NCBI GenBank assembly: GCA_031291435.1
Contig: JARLJC010000031.1
Coordinates: 1 to 34,181 of the forward strand
Length of the DNA stretch: 34,181 nucleotides
Direction of reading: 5' to 3'
DNA from: Alphaproteobacteria bacterium
GTDB taxonomy: Bacteria > Pseudomonadota > Alphaproteobacteria > UBA9219
Shown piece after piece: positions 1 through 9,139 of this stretch. The position numbers and the translations under genes were made by a program. Position 1 is the first letter of the stretch. Each line of letters begins with the position of its first letter. The notes under the pieces are model-generated. The model had not been told where the DNA came from, ran no database searches, and was given only the letters and a program-made list of their open reading frames with translations.

Positions 1-2
1 AG

Positions 3-974
<972 letters not shown>

Positions 975-994
975 GAACATCCGGAACTAAAAAA

Positions 995-1033
995 GGGCGG
1001 CGGGAACATTCCTGCCGCCCTTTTTGTTTTTGT
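995..1033 (+). terminator. Intrinsic terminator after atpA
   Basis: An 11-bp GC-rich stem (gggcggcggga at 995-1005 against tcctgccgccc at 1010-1020, one G-U pair) has a 4-base loop and is followed by a T-rich run (1021-1034). An A-rich stretch lies upstream of the stem, so it can also serve the convergent leftward gene that ends at 1041. Confidence 0.9.
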
Positions 1034-1040
1034 TCTTTTA

Positions 1041-2639
1041 TCAGCTGCGTTTTTTCTGCGAGGGAAGATCAGGGCTTTCGCTCCCTTCGGCATAGGTGTA
1101 GCGCGCCATGTCGGCTTCGATGATGGCGGCGTAATCGGAAACATATTCCTGCTGCTGCGGTGGCATCTCAGCCTGCCGCACCACCGGCGTGTGGTTCTGG
1201 ATGAAAGCGCGCACAGCTTCCCATGCGCTGACGGCGTTTTGCACCGGCGTTGAGACAGCCTCAACAACCGGCGCGGGCGGCGGCGATTCCGGGGCGGCGG
1301 CTTCCGTTATGAAAGGTTCTTCCTCCGCTTCGGCCTGCGGCTGCGGCGCGGGCTGGGGCGCCGGTTGCGGCTGGTAATGCAATTGCGGCGGGGCCGCGCG
1401 GCGCGGCAAAGCGGGGCGGTCGTAACGTGAACGCGGCATGGCATGCGGCACGAAATGCGGCAGGCTGCCGCTTTGTTCGATCAGCGCCAGCCGGGGCAGG
1501 ATTTCGTCGATATGCCGCACGAGGGTTTCGAGGGCGTGCTTTTTCGGCGTGTCATGCGCGACGCCGGTGGGGCTGTAGAAGGAGGCATAATCGCTGGCCT
1601 GCCCATAGATCGAGGTCACCTGCCGCGCCAGTTCCGCGCCCAGCAACCCGATGCGTCCGACATAAGCCTGATACAAAGTAGCGCGGATGCGCGGCCAGGT
1701 CGAAGCGCGGTCGTCTTCTTCGCTTTCGATATTCTTGATGCGACCGATGCAGACGCCGCGCGCCGCCATCAATTCGCCGCGCAAGGCGGCGGCAAGGCTC
1801 CGATGTTCGTCGATTTTCTCGCTGCGTTTGCGCGCCCACATCGCACCGATGACCGACAGCGCCGTGGCCAGCATCAAACAGGTCGCAAGCAGCAATTGGT
1901 AGCGTTCGAAGAAACCCAGATCGTTCGCGGGCGCGATATCTTCGTTGCTGGCGGCCTCGGCCCGTTGATTGACGATATCTGCGGCGACCTTGGCCTGCGT
2001 TTCCTCGGCGGAAGGCTTGGCAATCGGTTTGTCGTCTTTCTTGACGTCGGCCACCGGGGCGGGCGCAGGCGTCTCAACCTTGGCGGCGGGGGCAGGGGCG
2101 GCGACATTGGCGGCCAGCGGTACCGCGACCGACCACAGTCCCAGTTTCTGATTCTGCGCCGCCAGTTCGGCGGAAAGATAAGGCCCGGCGAGATCGGTGC
2201 CCGCGATCGATCCGCGCGCGGTCACGGCAAGTCCGCGTTTCAGCAGTTCGAGCGCCATATCGTTGCCTTTGGCGGAATTGCAGGTCGCCAGCAAACGTCC
2301 GTCGCGATCGCGGTCGCGGATATGGCAGGTGACGGAATCTCCATTCGCCATCTGGTCGAGCGCCGCGCGCGCCTGCGGGCCGAAACTTGCCGCCAGTTGC
2401 GGCGGCACGATGCCGAACAGGCGTAGATCGAATGCGCCGATATGCAGTTTTTCGCCGTCGATGATCGAGGCGGGGCCTTTGACTTCGCGCGAGGCGGGGA
2501 TGGCTTCGTGATTGATCTCGACGCTCTGGCGCGCGACCGGGATGCGCGGCATCTTGCGCGGCGGCGGCGCCATCTGCGCTTCGGCGGGCAGGGCGAACAG
2601 GCAGGCCAGAGCCGTGCAGGCGAGGATGAGTTTCTTCAT
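1041..2639 (-). CDS. Membrane-anchored thermonuclease (SNase)-like protein, probably catalytically inactive
   Basis: This 532-residue protein has an N-terminal signal peptide (residues 1-22, cleavage near AEA-QM). A staphylococcal-nuclease-like domain follows at about 53-172, recognisable from GPASIIDGEKLHIG, LRLFGI, DRDGRLLATC and the closing LGLWS. After it come an Ala/Pro/Lys-rich linker, one membrane segment at about 248-268 and a long cytoplasmic part with a Pro/Gln/Ala-rich tail. The catalytic set of active SNases is incomplete. The usual DGDT reads DGEK, and the usual I-D-x-P-E reads I-V-P-P-Q, so the metal-binding Asp and catalytic Glu are missing, although the two arginines are kept. 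Nuclease activity is therefore doubtful and a binding or scaffold role is more likely (inference). A good ribosome site (ggag) lies about 9 bases before the start. It is the second gene of a pair, 17 bases after the GPP34 gene. Confidence 0.75.
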   Translation of the reverse strand: MKKLILACTALACLFALPAEAQMAPPPRKMPRIPVARQSVEINHEAIPASREVKGPASIIDGEKLHIGAFDLRLFGIVPPQLAASFGPQARAALDQMANGDSVTCHIRDRDRDGRLLATCNSAKGNDMALELLKRGLAVTARGSIAGTDLAGPYLSAELAAQNQKLGLWSVAVPLAANVAAPAPAAKVETPAPAPVADVKKDDKPIAKPSAEETQAKVAADIVNQRAEAASNEDIAPANDLGFFERYQLLLATCLMLATALSVIGAMWARKRSEKIDEHRSLAAALRGELMAARGVCIGRIKNIESEEDDRASTWPRIRATLYQAYVGRIGLLGAELARQVTSIYGQASDYASFYSPTGVAHDTPKKHALETLVRHIDEILPRLALIEQSGSLPHFVPHAMPRSRYDRPALPRRAAPPQLHYQPQPAPQPAPQPQAEAEEEPFITEAAAPESPPPAPVVEAVSTPVQNAVSAWEAVRAFIQNHTPVVRQAEMPPQQQEYVSDYAAIIEADMARYTYAEGSESPDLPSQKKRS

Positions 2640-2656
2640 GTCGTAAACTCCGATTC

Positions 2657-3340
2657 TTATCTGTAGCCGGACGCCATGGCGATGGCCGCTTCGATTTCGG
2701 TCACGCCCTTGGCGACCGCCTGGCCGATCAGATCCATGCGCGCCACCTGGGCGATGCGGGCGCTGGCGGCTTCGGCCTCGTGGGCGCTGAGGATATAACG
2801 GAACAGGCCGCAGGATTCGGCGAGGCCCGTCAGCATCACATCGTGGGGCGAGGGAATCTCTTCGCCCAGAACGACGGCGAGAATGCGCAATTTAACTTCG
2901 CGCACTTCCTTATCCTCAATCAGGGGATAGCGGCGGCTTCCGAAAACCCACAATATCTTTTTATCCTGACGGCTGATGATTCCGCGTTTTTCGAGGCGGC
3001 GCAGGGCTTTTTCGCGCAAAGCCTCGCCTTCGTCGGCCATTTGGCGCAGCCAGTAGGCGATAGGGTGCGGCGTCAGAACCGGGGCCAGCGACATCAATTG
3101 CAAAACCGGGTCGAGCAGATCGTCGCCGGTTGGCGTGGCGTCGACCACGAACATATCGCGCAGATCGTTGTCGATGCGGTTGCGCAGGGTCAGATCCATT
3201 AAAACAGCGCCCGCTGCGGCGCAATCGAGCGTGCTGCGCGCCAGCGGGTGCAATTGCCCGGTCTGGTCGTCGAGCGCCAGCAGCAAAAACTCCTCAAGCA
3301 GCGTCAGGCGAAGCATCGGGGGGATCGGTTTTTCGTCCAT
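2657..3340 (-). CDS. GPP34 (GOLPH3/VPS74-like) family protein
   Basis: This 227-residue soluble protein has the look of the GPP34 family: an N-terminal LLEEFLLLALDDQTGQL, then a helical AAAGAVLMDLTLRNRI segment, then DATPTGDDLLDPVLQLM, and a C-terminal all-helical part. In eukaryotes this family (GOLPH3/Vps74) binds phosphatidylinositol-4-phosphate and retains glycosyltransferases at the Golgi. Bacterial members are mostly uncharacterised. It is translated just upstream of the membrane-anchored SNase-like gene (17-base gap), so the two are likely co-transcribed and may work together at the membrane (inference). The start is not strongly supported by a ribosome site; the next Met, nine codons in, is an alternative. 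Family assignment is by sequence pattern. Confidence 0.75.
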   Translation of the reverse strand: MDEKPIPPMLRLTLLEEFLLLALDDQTGQLHPLARSTLDCAAAGAVLMDLTLRNRIDNDLRDMFVVDATPTGDDLLDPVLQLMSLAPVLTPHPIAYWLRQMADEGEALREKALRRLEKRGIISRQDKKILWVFGSRRYPLIEDKEVREVKLRILAVVLGEEIPSPHDVMLTGLAESCGLFRYILSAHEAEAASARIAQVARMDLIGQAVAKGVTEIEAAIAMASGYR

Positions 3341-3533
3341 GCGCCAAGGGTATCAAAAGCGGCGGCGCGGTAAAAGGGTTAATTAACGATGTTGCGCATG
3401 TGGAATCTTTCCCGGAATGCCGATGGGGCAAGGATATAAAGGCGCTTTCGCGACCCGCTAACTGAATATTAAAGGACGGCGGCTAGCCTCGAAAAGAGTA
3501 ATCTGCCCGCTTTGCGCCAGCCTGTAAGGTTTC

Positions 3534-4625
3534 ATGCTTTCTGTCCTTGTCGTCTCGCCCGATCCCGCCGTGCCCGGCGGCGTTTCGGTTTTCGTCGAAA
3601 GCATGAAGCGTCATGCCGCGCAAAGCCGCATGACCTCTTTTTATATCGGCAGCATGGGCCGCCCCGGCGAACCGCATTGGAGGGTGGCGTGGCGGCTGCT
3701 CAGCGCCCCGGCGCGGCTGGCCTGGCATGTCCTTACGCACCCTTATGACGTCGTTCATCTCAATCCGACTTTCGACGCCAAATCGCTGATCCGCGACGGG
3801 CTGTTGCTGCTCAAACTGCGCGGGATTTTTTATCGCCGCACTCTGGTCTATTTCCATGGCTGGGATTTTGCCGTGCAGGAGCGTATCGCGGGTCATAAGG
3901 GCCTGCGCTGGCTCACCGGCTGGATGCTGAATGGGGCCGGGCTTATCACGGTGCTGGGCGATGAATTCCGCGAAGGGCTTATCGCCCTCGGCGTCGCGCC
4001 CAACCGCGTTATCGTCACCCGCACGATGTTCGACGGCGCGGGTCTGCATGCCGTTCAGAACGAAGCCCCGGCATCCTCGCGGCCTTTCATTCTTTATATG
4101 TCGCGTTTCGACCGCGAAAAAGGCGGCCGCGAATTGCTGCAGGCTTTCGCAAGCTTGCAGCGCCCCGATATCGATCTCGTGATGGCGGGCGAGGGCGAGG
4201 ATGCGGATTTTCTGCGCGGCGAGGCGGCGCGTCTCGGCCTCGCGGCGCAGGTGCGCTTCACCGGCTATGTCACCGGGGCCGATAAATGGCGGCTGCTGCG
4301 CGATTGTATCTTGTTCGCGCTGCCGACTTATTACCGCAGCGAAGGCATGCCGGTCGTGGTGCTGGAAGCGATGGGGGCGGGCAAACCCCTGCTGGTCGGC
4401 TCGGCGGGCGCGTTGAAATCGGTCGTGCGCGACGGCGAAAACGGCGTGGTGTTGGGCGAGATCAATCCCCGCAATGTGGAAACAGGCTTGCGCCTTCTGC
4501 TCGACGACGAAATGTTCGCCAGCGCCGCCGGCAAGCGCAACGCCGAACTGGCCTGGAGCCAATATGAAGCGGGCCGCGTGACCAACGATATCGAAAATCT
4601 TTATGCGTGGGTCGCGCGATGCTAG
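3534..4625 (+). CDS. Glycosyltransferase family 4 (GT-B fold)
   Basis: A 363-residue retaining glycosyltransferase that probably adds one sugar to the lipid-linked EPS repeat unit on the cytoplasmic face of the inner membrane. The N-terminal half has the GT-B start (LSVLVVSPDPAVPGGVSVF) and a DVVHLNPTFDAKS segment. The C-terminal half has ILYMSRFDREKGGREL, the nucleotide-sugar-binding region and the EX7E motif (E270 and E278 in SEGMPVVVLEAM). It has no membrane segment. AAGG lies four bases before the ATG. Its stop overlaps the start of the downstream flippase fusion, so the two are translationally coupled. The donor and acceptor sugars cannot be told from sequence. Confidence 0.92.
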   Translation: MLSVLVVSPDPAVPGGVSVFVESMKRHAAQSRMTSFYIGSMGRPGEPHWRVAWRLLSAPARLAWHVLTHPYDVVHLNPTFDAKSLIRDGLLLLKLRGIFYRRTLVYFHGWDFAVQERIAGHKGLRWLTGWMLNGAGLITVLGDEFREGLIALGVAPNRVIVTRTMFDGAGLHAVQNEAPASSRPFILYMSRFDREKGGRELLQAFASLQRPDIDLVMAGEGEDADFLRGEAARLGLAAQVRFTGYVTGADKWRLLRDCILFALPTYYRSEGMPVVVLEAMGAGKPLLVGSAGALKSVVRDGENGVVLGEINPRNVETGLRLLLDDEMFASAAGKRNAELAWSQYEAGRVTNDIENLYAWVARC

Positions 4626-7129
4626 GCCGCCATATGCTCGGTTACGCGCCGTCGCTGGTCGTGACCGGCATCGTTTCGCTGGCCAGCCTGTCGCTGTTCA
4701 CCGATTTTCTCACCCGCGCCCAGTTCGGTCAGTACGCCCTCGCCATCACCGCGATGACGATGCTGGTCGGCGTGTTTTTTTCGTGGTCGCAAAGCGCCGC
4801 CTCGCGCCTCACCCCGCAGGCGGTGCGCGAAGGAACGGAAGCCAAGCTCTATGCCACGCTCTATGCCGCGTCGGCGGCCTGCGCGCTCGGCGTGCTGGCG
4901 GTGGCGGCCTTTCTCATCGCGTTTTTCCCGCTTGGCGACTGGCATCTGGCGGCATGGTTCGCGCCGCCGCTGGCGATTTTGCGCGCGTTCCTCAATATCA
5001 ACCAGTCGATCCACCGCAATTTCATCCGCATCACGCGCTATAACATCATCGAGATCGGCCAGTCGCTGGTCGGCCTCGGCACCGCGTTGGCGCTGATTAT
5101 CCTGCTGCATCGCGGGGCGTCGGGGCCGGTCTTGGGCATGCTGATCGGCCTTGCCTTGATGACCTTGTTCGACTGGCGCATGTTCACGCGCATTCATTGG
5201 CGCGACTTCGACCGCAAGATGTTCGGTGAAGTGGCGCATTTCGGCCTGCCTTTCGTCGCCAATTACGCGTTCAGCTTTATCCTCGCCGGTTCCGACAGAT
5301 TCATCATCGAATTGCAGCGCGGCTCCGATCAGGTCGGCATCTACAGCGCCGGTTACGCTTTCCCCGACCGCATCGGCCAGTATCTGTTCATGGCGGTGGC
5401 GACCGCCTCGCTGCCGCTGACTGTGCGGCGGCTGGAGCAGGAAGGCGTCGAGGCCGCCCGCGACCAGACTTACACCAACGGCATCGCTGTGCTGGCGCTG
5501 GCGGTGCCCGCCTGCATCGGCATGCTGCTGGTCAACCGGCAGATCGCGGCGACTTTCATCGGCGAAGCCTTCCGCGACGGCGCCATTCAGGTGATGCCGT
5601 GGATCACCTGCGCCGCCATTCTCAACGGCATCGCCGCCCATTATTTCGATCATGCTTTTCTGCTCGCCAAAAAAACGCGTCTGTTCTTTTACACGTTGGG
5701 CCCGGCGGCGCTGCTCAATCTTGGCGTCAACTGGTTCTGGGCGATTCCGCATTTCGGCTATATGGGCGCGGCTTACACCACGCTGGCTTCCTATGCCTTG
5801 TATCTGTTTCTCAGCATCGTGATCGGGCGGCGCGCGTTTCCCATCAAGTTTCCGTTCAAACCGGCGCTGCAGATCGCTTTTTCCGCCGGGCTGATGGCGT
5901 TCATTTTATCGGCGTTCGACTTTCCCGAAAGCTGGCTCGGCCTCGGGCTGATGATTGCCATAGGCGCCGCGGTCTATGGCGCGGGCCTGCTGGCCTTCGA
6001 CGTCATGGGCATGCGCAGTTTGATCGAGGCGCGGCTTCTGGGCCTTGCGCCGAAGGCGGAATTCGAAACGCTCTCCAATTTCGCGCAAGTCGAAGCCATC
6101 GCCCCGGAATGGCGGGCTTTGTATGAACGCGCCGGGCATGGCGTTTTCGGCCGCTTCGAATGGTTCCGCATCTGGTGGGATCATCTCGGCCAATCCGGCA
6201 AAGGCGAATTGCGCATTGTCATCGCGCGCAAGGACGGCAAGCTGGTAGGGGTGCTGCCGCTGGCGGTGCGGCGCGGCGGCGTGTTGCGTTTCGTCGAATA
6301 TGCCGGGCATGAAGTTTTCGATTACGGCGATGTGCTGGCCGAAAATGCCGATGTCGCCGCCGCGCTGTGGATTTATGCGCGGCAGGCGGTGGCGCACGAT
6401 ATCGTCCTTATCAAGGATGTGCATGAAGGCGCTTTGTCGCTGGGTCTGCTGCGCGGCATTTTGCAGCAGCGCGATTCCCGCAAGAATTATTTCCTGCGTT
6501 TCGACTGCCCCTCGGGCGAAGCATGGCTGGCGGCGCAGTCGCGCAAATTGCGCGGCGACGCCCGCCGCAAGACCGAAAAAATGCAGGCGCGCGGCCCGGT
6601 CACGCTCCATGTCTACAAAAACGGCGACCCGGTGCCCGGGCAGGTAATCGACGCGCTTTACGCGCAGAAAGCCGCCTGGTTCAAGGCGCGCGGCGCGTCG
6701 GGCGTATTTTCCTGTCCCGCGGTGAAGGGATTTCTGCACGGCCTCGCGCAGGATGCGGCTTCGCGCGGCATGCTCTATCTGGCGTGGATGAGTTGCGGCG
6801 ATACGATTGTCGCCTGCCACATGGGCTTTATCCGCAGCAGGGTTCTGCACCTTTATCACACCACATACGACGCCGATTTCGGCGCGTTTTCGCCGGGCAA
6901 CAGCATGATGATCGAAACCATCAAGAGTGCGATCGATGCGGGCCTTATCGAACTCGATTTCATGCGCGGCGACGAAAGTTATAAACAGCGTTTCGCCAGC
7001 GGCACGCGTGCCCTCGCGGTTTTTGTCGCGGGCGGATCGTTGCTGGGCCGGGCGGCGGTATGGGGTGCGGGTTTGCATGCTGCGAAAACGCCGGAAGCCG
7101 AAGCGCCCGAAGAATCCTCCGAAGCCTAA
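4619..7129 (+). CDS. Fusion protein: Wzx-type polysaccharide flippase plus GNAT (FemAB/CelD-like) acyltransferase
   Basis: One uninterrupted frame of 836 residues joins two normally separate proteins. Residues 1 to about 460 are a MOP-superfamily polysaccharide flippase with about 12-14 membrane segments, the type that moves lipid-linked repeat units across the inner membrane. Residues about 480-825 are a GNAT-fold domain of the FemAB/CelD (BcsL-like) type: an aromatic FGRFEWFRIWWDHL entry, GVLPLAVRR, the KLRGDARRK basic stretch and the closing ELDFMRGDESYKQRF signature. The GNAT part should be cytoplasmic and could acylate the sugar unit before or during flipping (inference). The ATG at 4619 overlaps the preceding gene by 7 bases and is preferred over a GTG at 4607; ribosome sites are weak for both. 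The stop codon overlaps that of the convergent heparinase-like gene by 4 bases. Confidence 0.88.
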   Translation: MLGRHMLGYAPSLVVTGIVSLASLSLFTDFLTRAQFGQYALAITAMTMLVGVFFSWSQSAASRLTPQAVREGTEAKLYATLYAASAACALGVLAVAAFLIAFFPLGDWHLAAWFAPPLAILRAFLNINQSIHRNFIRITRYNIIEIGQSLVGLGTALALIILLHRGASGPVLGMLIGLALMTLFDWRMFTRIHWRDFDRKMFGEVAHFGLPFVANYAFSFILAGSDRFIIELQRGSDQVGIYSAGYAFPDRIGQYLFMAVATASLPLTVRRLEQEGVEAARDQTYTNGIAVLALAVPACIGMLLVNRQIAATFIGEAFRDGAIQVMPWITCAAILNGIAAHYFDHAFLLAKKTRLFFYTLGPAALLNLGVNWFWAIPHFGYMGAAYTTLASYALYLFLSIVIGRRAFPIKFPFKPALQIAFSAGLMAFILSAFDFPESWLGLGLMIAIGAAVYGAGLLAFDVMGMRSLIEARLLGLAPKAEFETLSNFAQVEAIAPEWRALYERAGHGVFGRFEWFRIWWDHLGQSGKGELRIVIARKDGKLVGVLPLAVRRGGVLRFVEYAGHEVFDYGDVLAENADVAAALWIYARQAVAHDIVLIKDVHEGALSLGLLRGILQQRDSRKNYFLRFDCPSGEAWLAAQSRKLRGDARRKTEKMQARGPVTLHVYKNGDPVPGQVIDALYAQKAAWFKARGASGVFSCPAVKGFLHGLAQDAASRGMLYLAWMSCGDTIVACHMGFIRSRVLHLYHTTYDADFGAFSPGNSMMIETIKSAIDAGLIELDFMRGDESYKQRFASGTRALAVFVAGGSLLGRAAVWGAGLHAAKTPEAEAPEESSEA

Positions 7130-9069
7130 GCTACCCAGTAAATCCGCGTCACCGCCTTCTGATTGGGCGGCAGCGTGCCCGTAAAGGCAATACGCGTCGC
7201 GGGCTGCCGCGTGTCGAATTCCTGGGCATACCAGCCGCCTTCCGGTGTTCCCGGCAGGCCGATTTTGGCGGCGAGGGGGCTTTCATGGCGCAGGCGCACC
7301 ACCAGTTGCTCACCCTTCATAATCATCAAATCGGCGCCTTCCTGCCGCGCCGTCAGATCGGGATGCAGCAGGAACGCGATGTCGACGCGCCGCGCCGCCG
7401 TTGCCAGAACGGTATCCTCGATCACGGCCCCGGTGGCGGGTGCTACCGCCAATGCGCGGCGATGCACCGCGCCATATTTTTCTTCATAACCGTCATGCGA
7501 AGCGGTGGCATACCACGCGTCGCCTTCGTTCGAGAAATGATGCAAGGCGGGTGTCGCCTTGCGCGACCAGTTGAAATTGCCGGACATCGTGCTGGAATCC
7601 GCACCTTCCAGAGTCAGCGTATTATGCGCCGCGGTGCCGCGGAAATAAGCGCGCGCATTGTCGGGTGAGTGATAGATGTAAGTGCCGGCATCGACGAAAA
7701 CCGGCTGATCGCCGACATGCAGCCATACCGCAAGCGTATCGGCATGCCCGTGCGCCGCTATCGACAGATAACCCACCGGCCCGTGATCGAAGGCCAGAAG
7801 AATATCGCCGCGCGCGCTGGCATGGCGTCCGACCGTCATGCCGCCCTGCGGAAATGAACGCACGCCGTAAGGCATGAAATCAGGCGCGGGCGGCGCGCCG
7901 AACAAAGCCTGCCGCAGATGAGGGCGCCATCCGGGCGGCGTCAGATCGGCGCGGTTGGTCAAGGCGGCGATACAGCCCAGCACCGATGCGGCATAGGCAT
8001 CATTGCTGTGATAAACGCCGAACACGCAGGCATTGTCGTCGTCGCCGATGGCAGGCTGATGGCCGCCCGCATCGGTCAGCCAGCGCAGATATTCGCCGCC
8101 CAGCGTTAATTTGCGCACATAATAATCCGGCACATCCACGCCGCATCCTTGCGCGATTTTCAGACCCGCCAGCAATGTTTCCAGCAGCGAGGCGGCATAG
8201 CCGGTGGCCTGCTCCGCGCCCGCGCCGTCGGCAAGGATTTGCTTCTGCGCCGCGTCGCACAGAATAGCCCAGCCTTTTTGTTTCCATTCCCCGGATTCGG
8301 CGAAATAGGGGCACAAAGCGCCTATGGCGAACAGCCCCAGCCCTTCCGCCGTGCGGTGATTGTTGGCGGAACTGTAAAGCGACGGGTAACGCGCGATCCA
8401 CCGCGCATGGGTTTGCAGCGTCGCCCATATCTTGGCGCGGGCGGTGCGGGTGGCATGCTCGCCGACAAAAGTCACGACGGTCAGAATGCTGATCGCGCGC
8501 AACGCCAGTTCGATACCGGAATTCCAGTTCACGCCGAGGAAAGGCGGATTGCTGTCGATCCAGTTTTCGATTTCATCGAGACAGAAGGCCGCCAGTTCCT
8601 TGTCGTTGCGCTTGCGCGCCAAGGCCGCCACGGGCTGCAAATATTGCAGCCGGTTCAACTCCCACACGAATTTGATATCGCCGCGATCTCGTGCATGCCG
8701 GTAATCCACGGCGAAGCAGAACAGGCTGCGCGGCCACAAAGTTCCCGATAAAGGGTCGCGATGCCACATCAAGTCGCGCGGGCCGGTGATTTTCTGCCCG
8801 AAGATGACATGCTCGCCGGTCTGCGCCTGCCGCGCATCTTCCGCCCATTGCGCCAGCAAAGGCTCGGGAACGCGCCACGCATCGACCGCCTCGCGCAAAC
8901 CGGGAATCTGCGGCAACGCCCCGTAATCGCGCGGCGTCGCGATAAATTGCCGCGCGCCCGCCGCATCGGCTTTCTTGCGCAAGGCCTCACAGACGCGATG
9001 CGCCACCTCCGCCGCCGACATGGCGGCAAGGCGGTTTTTATACCAGCGCAGGCGGGTGGAAAAAGACAT
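7126..9069 (-). CDS. Heparinase II/III family polysaccharide lyase-like protein
   Basis: This 647-residue protein has an N-terminal all-helical toroid domain (roughly residues 1-360, with WNSGIELALRAISIL and NNHRTAEGLGLFAIG) followed by the beta-sheet heparinase II/III C-terminal domain. That domain carries the family core HGHAD (H440-H442-D444) and DAGTYIYH. Relatives cleave uronic-acid-containing polysaccharides by beta-elimination, including heparin and alginate. No clear signal peptide is seen (the N-terminus is MSFSTRLRWYKNRL), which is common for members encoded in EPS loci. It is the last gene of the leftward EPS operon, downstream of an AlgD-like dehydrogenase, which fits a lyase acting on a uronate-containing polymer (inference). 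It could trim, release or edit the polysaccharide. Confidence 0.88.
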   Translation of the reverse strand: MSFSTRLRWYKNRLAAMSAAEVAHRVCEALRKKADAAGARQFIATPRDYGALPQIPGLREAVDAWRVPEPLLAQWAEDARQAQTGEHVIFGQKITGPRDLMWHRDPLSGTLWPRSLFCFAVDYRHARDRGDIKFVWELNRLQYLQPVAALARKRNDKELAAFCLDEIENWIDSNPPFLGVNWNSGIELALRAISILTVVTFVGEHATRTARAKIWATLQTHARWIARYPSLYSSANNHRTAEGLGLFAIGALCPYFAESGEWKQKGWAILCDAAQKQILADGAGAEQATGYAASLLETLLAGLKIAQGCGVDVPDYYVRKLTLGGEYLRWLTDAGGHQPAIGDDDNACVFGVYHSNDAYAASVLGCIAALTNRADLTPPGWRPHLRQALFGAPPAPDFMPYGVRSFPQGGMTVGRHASARGDILLAFDHGPVGYLSIAAHGHADTLAVWLHVGDQPVFVDAGTYIYHSPDNARAYFRGTAAHNTLTLEGADSSTMSGNFNWSRKATPALHHFSNEGDAWYATASHDGYEEKYGAVHRRALAVAPATGAVIEDTVLATAARRVDIAFLLHPDLTARQEGADLMIMKGEQLVVRLRHESPLAAKIGLPGTPEGGWYAQEFDTRQPATRIAFTGTLPPNQKAVTRIYWVA

Positions 9070-9139
9070 GGGGGAAGGACTCGGGAACGGAACCTTCTAT
9101 GTACCGCGCCCGCCGCCGGAAGGGAACAGGCCGCAAGTT

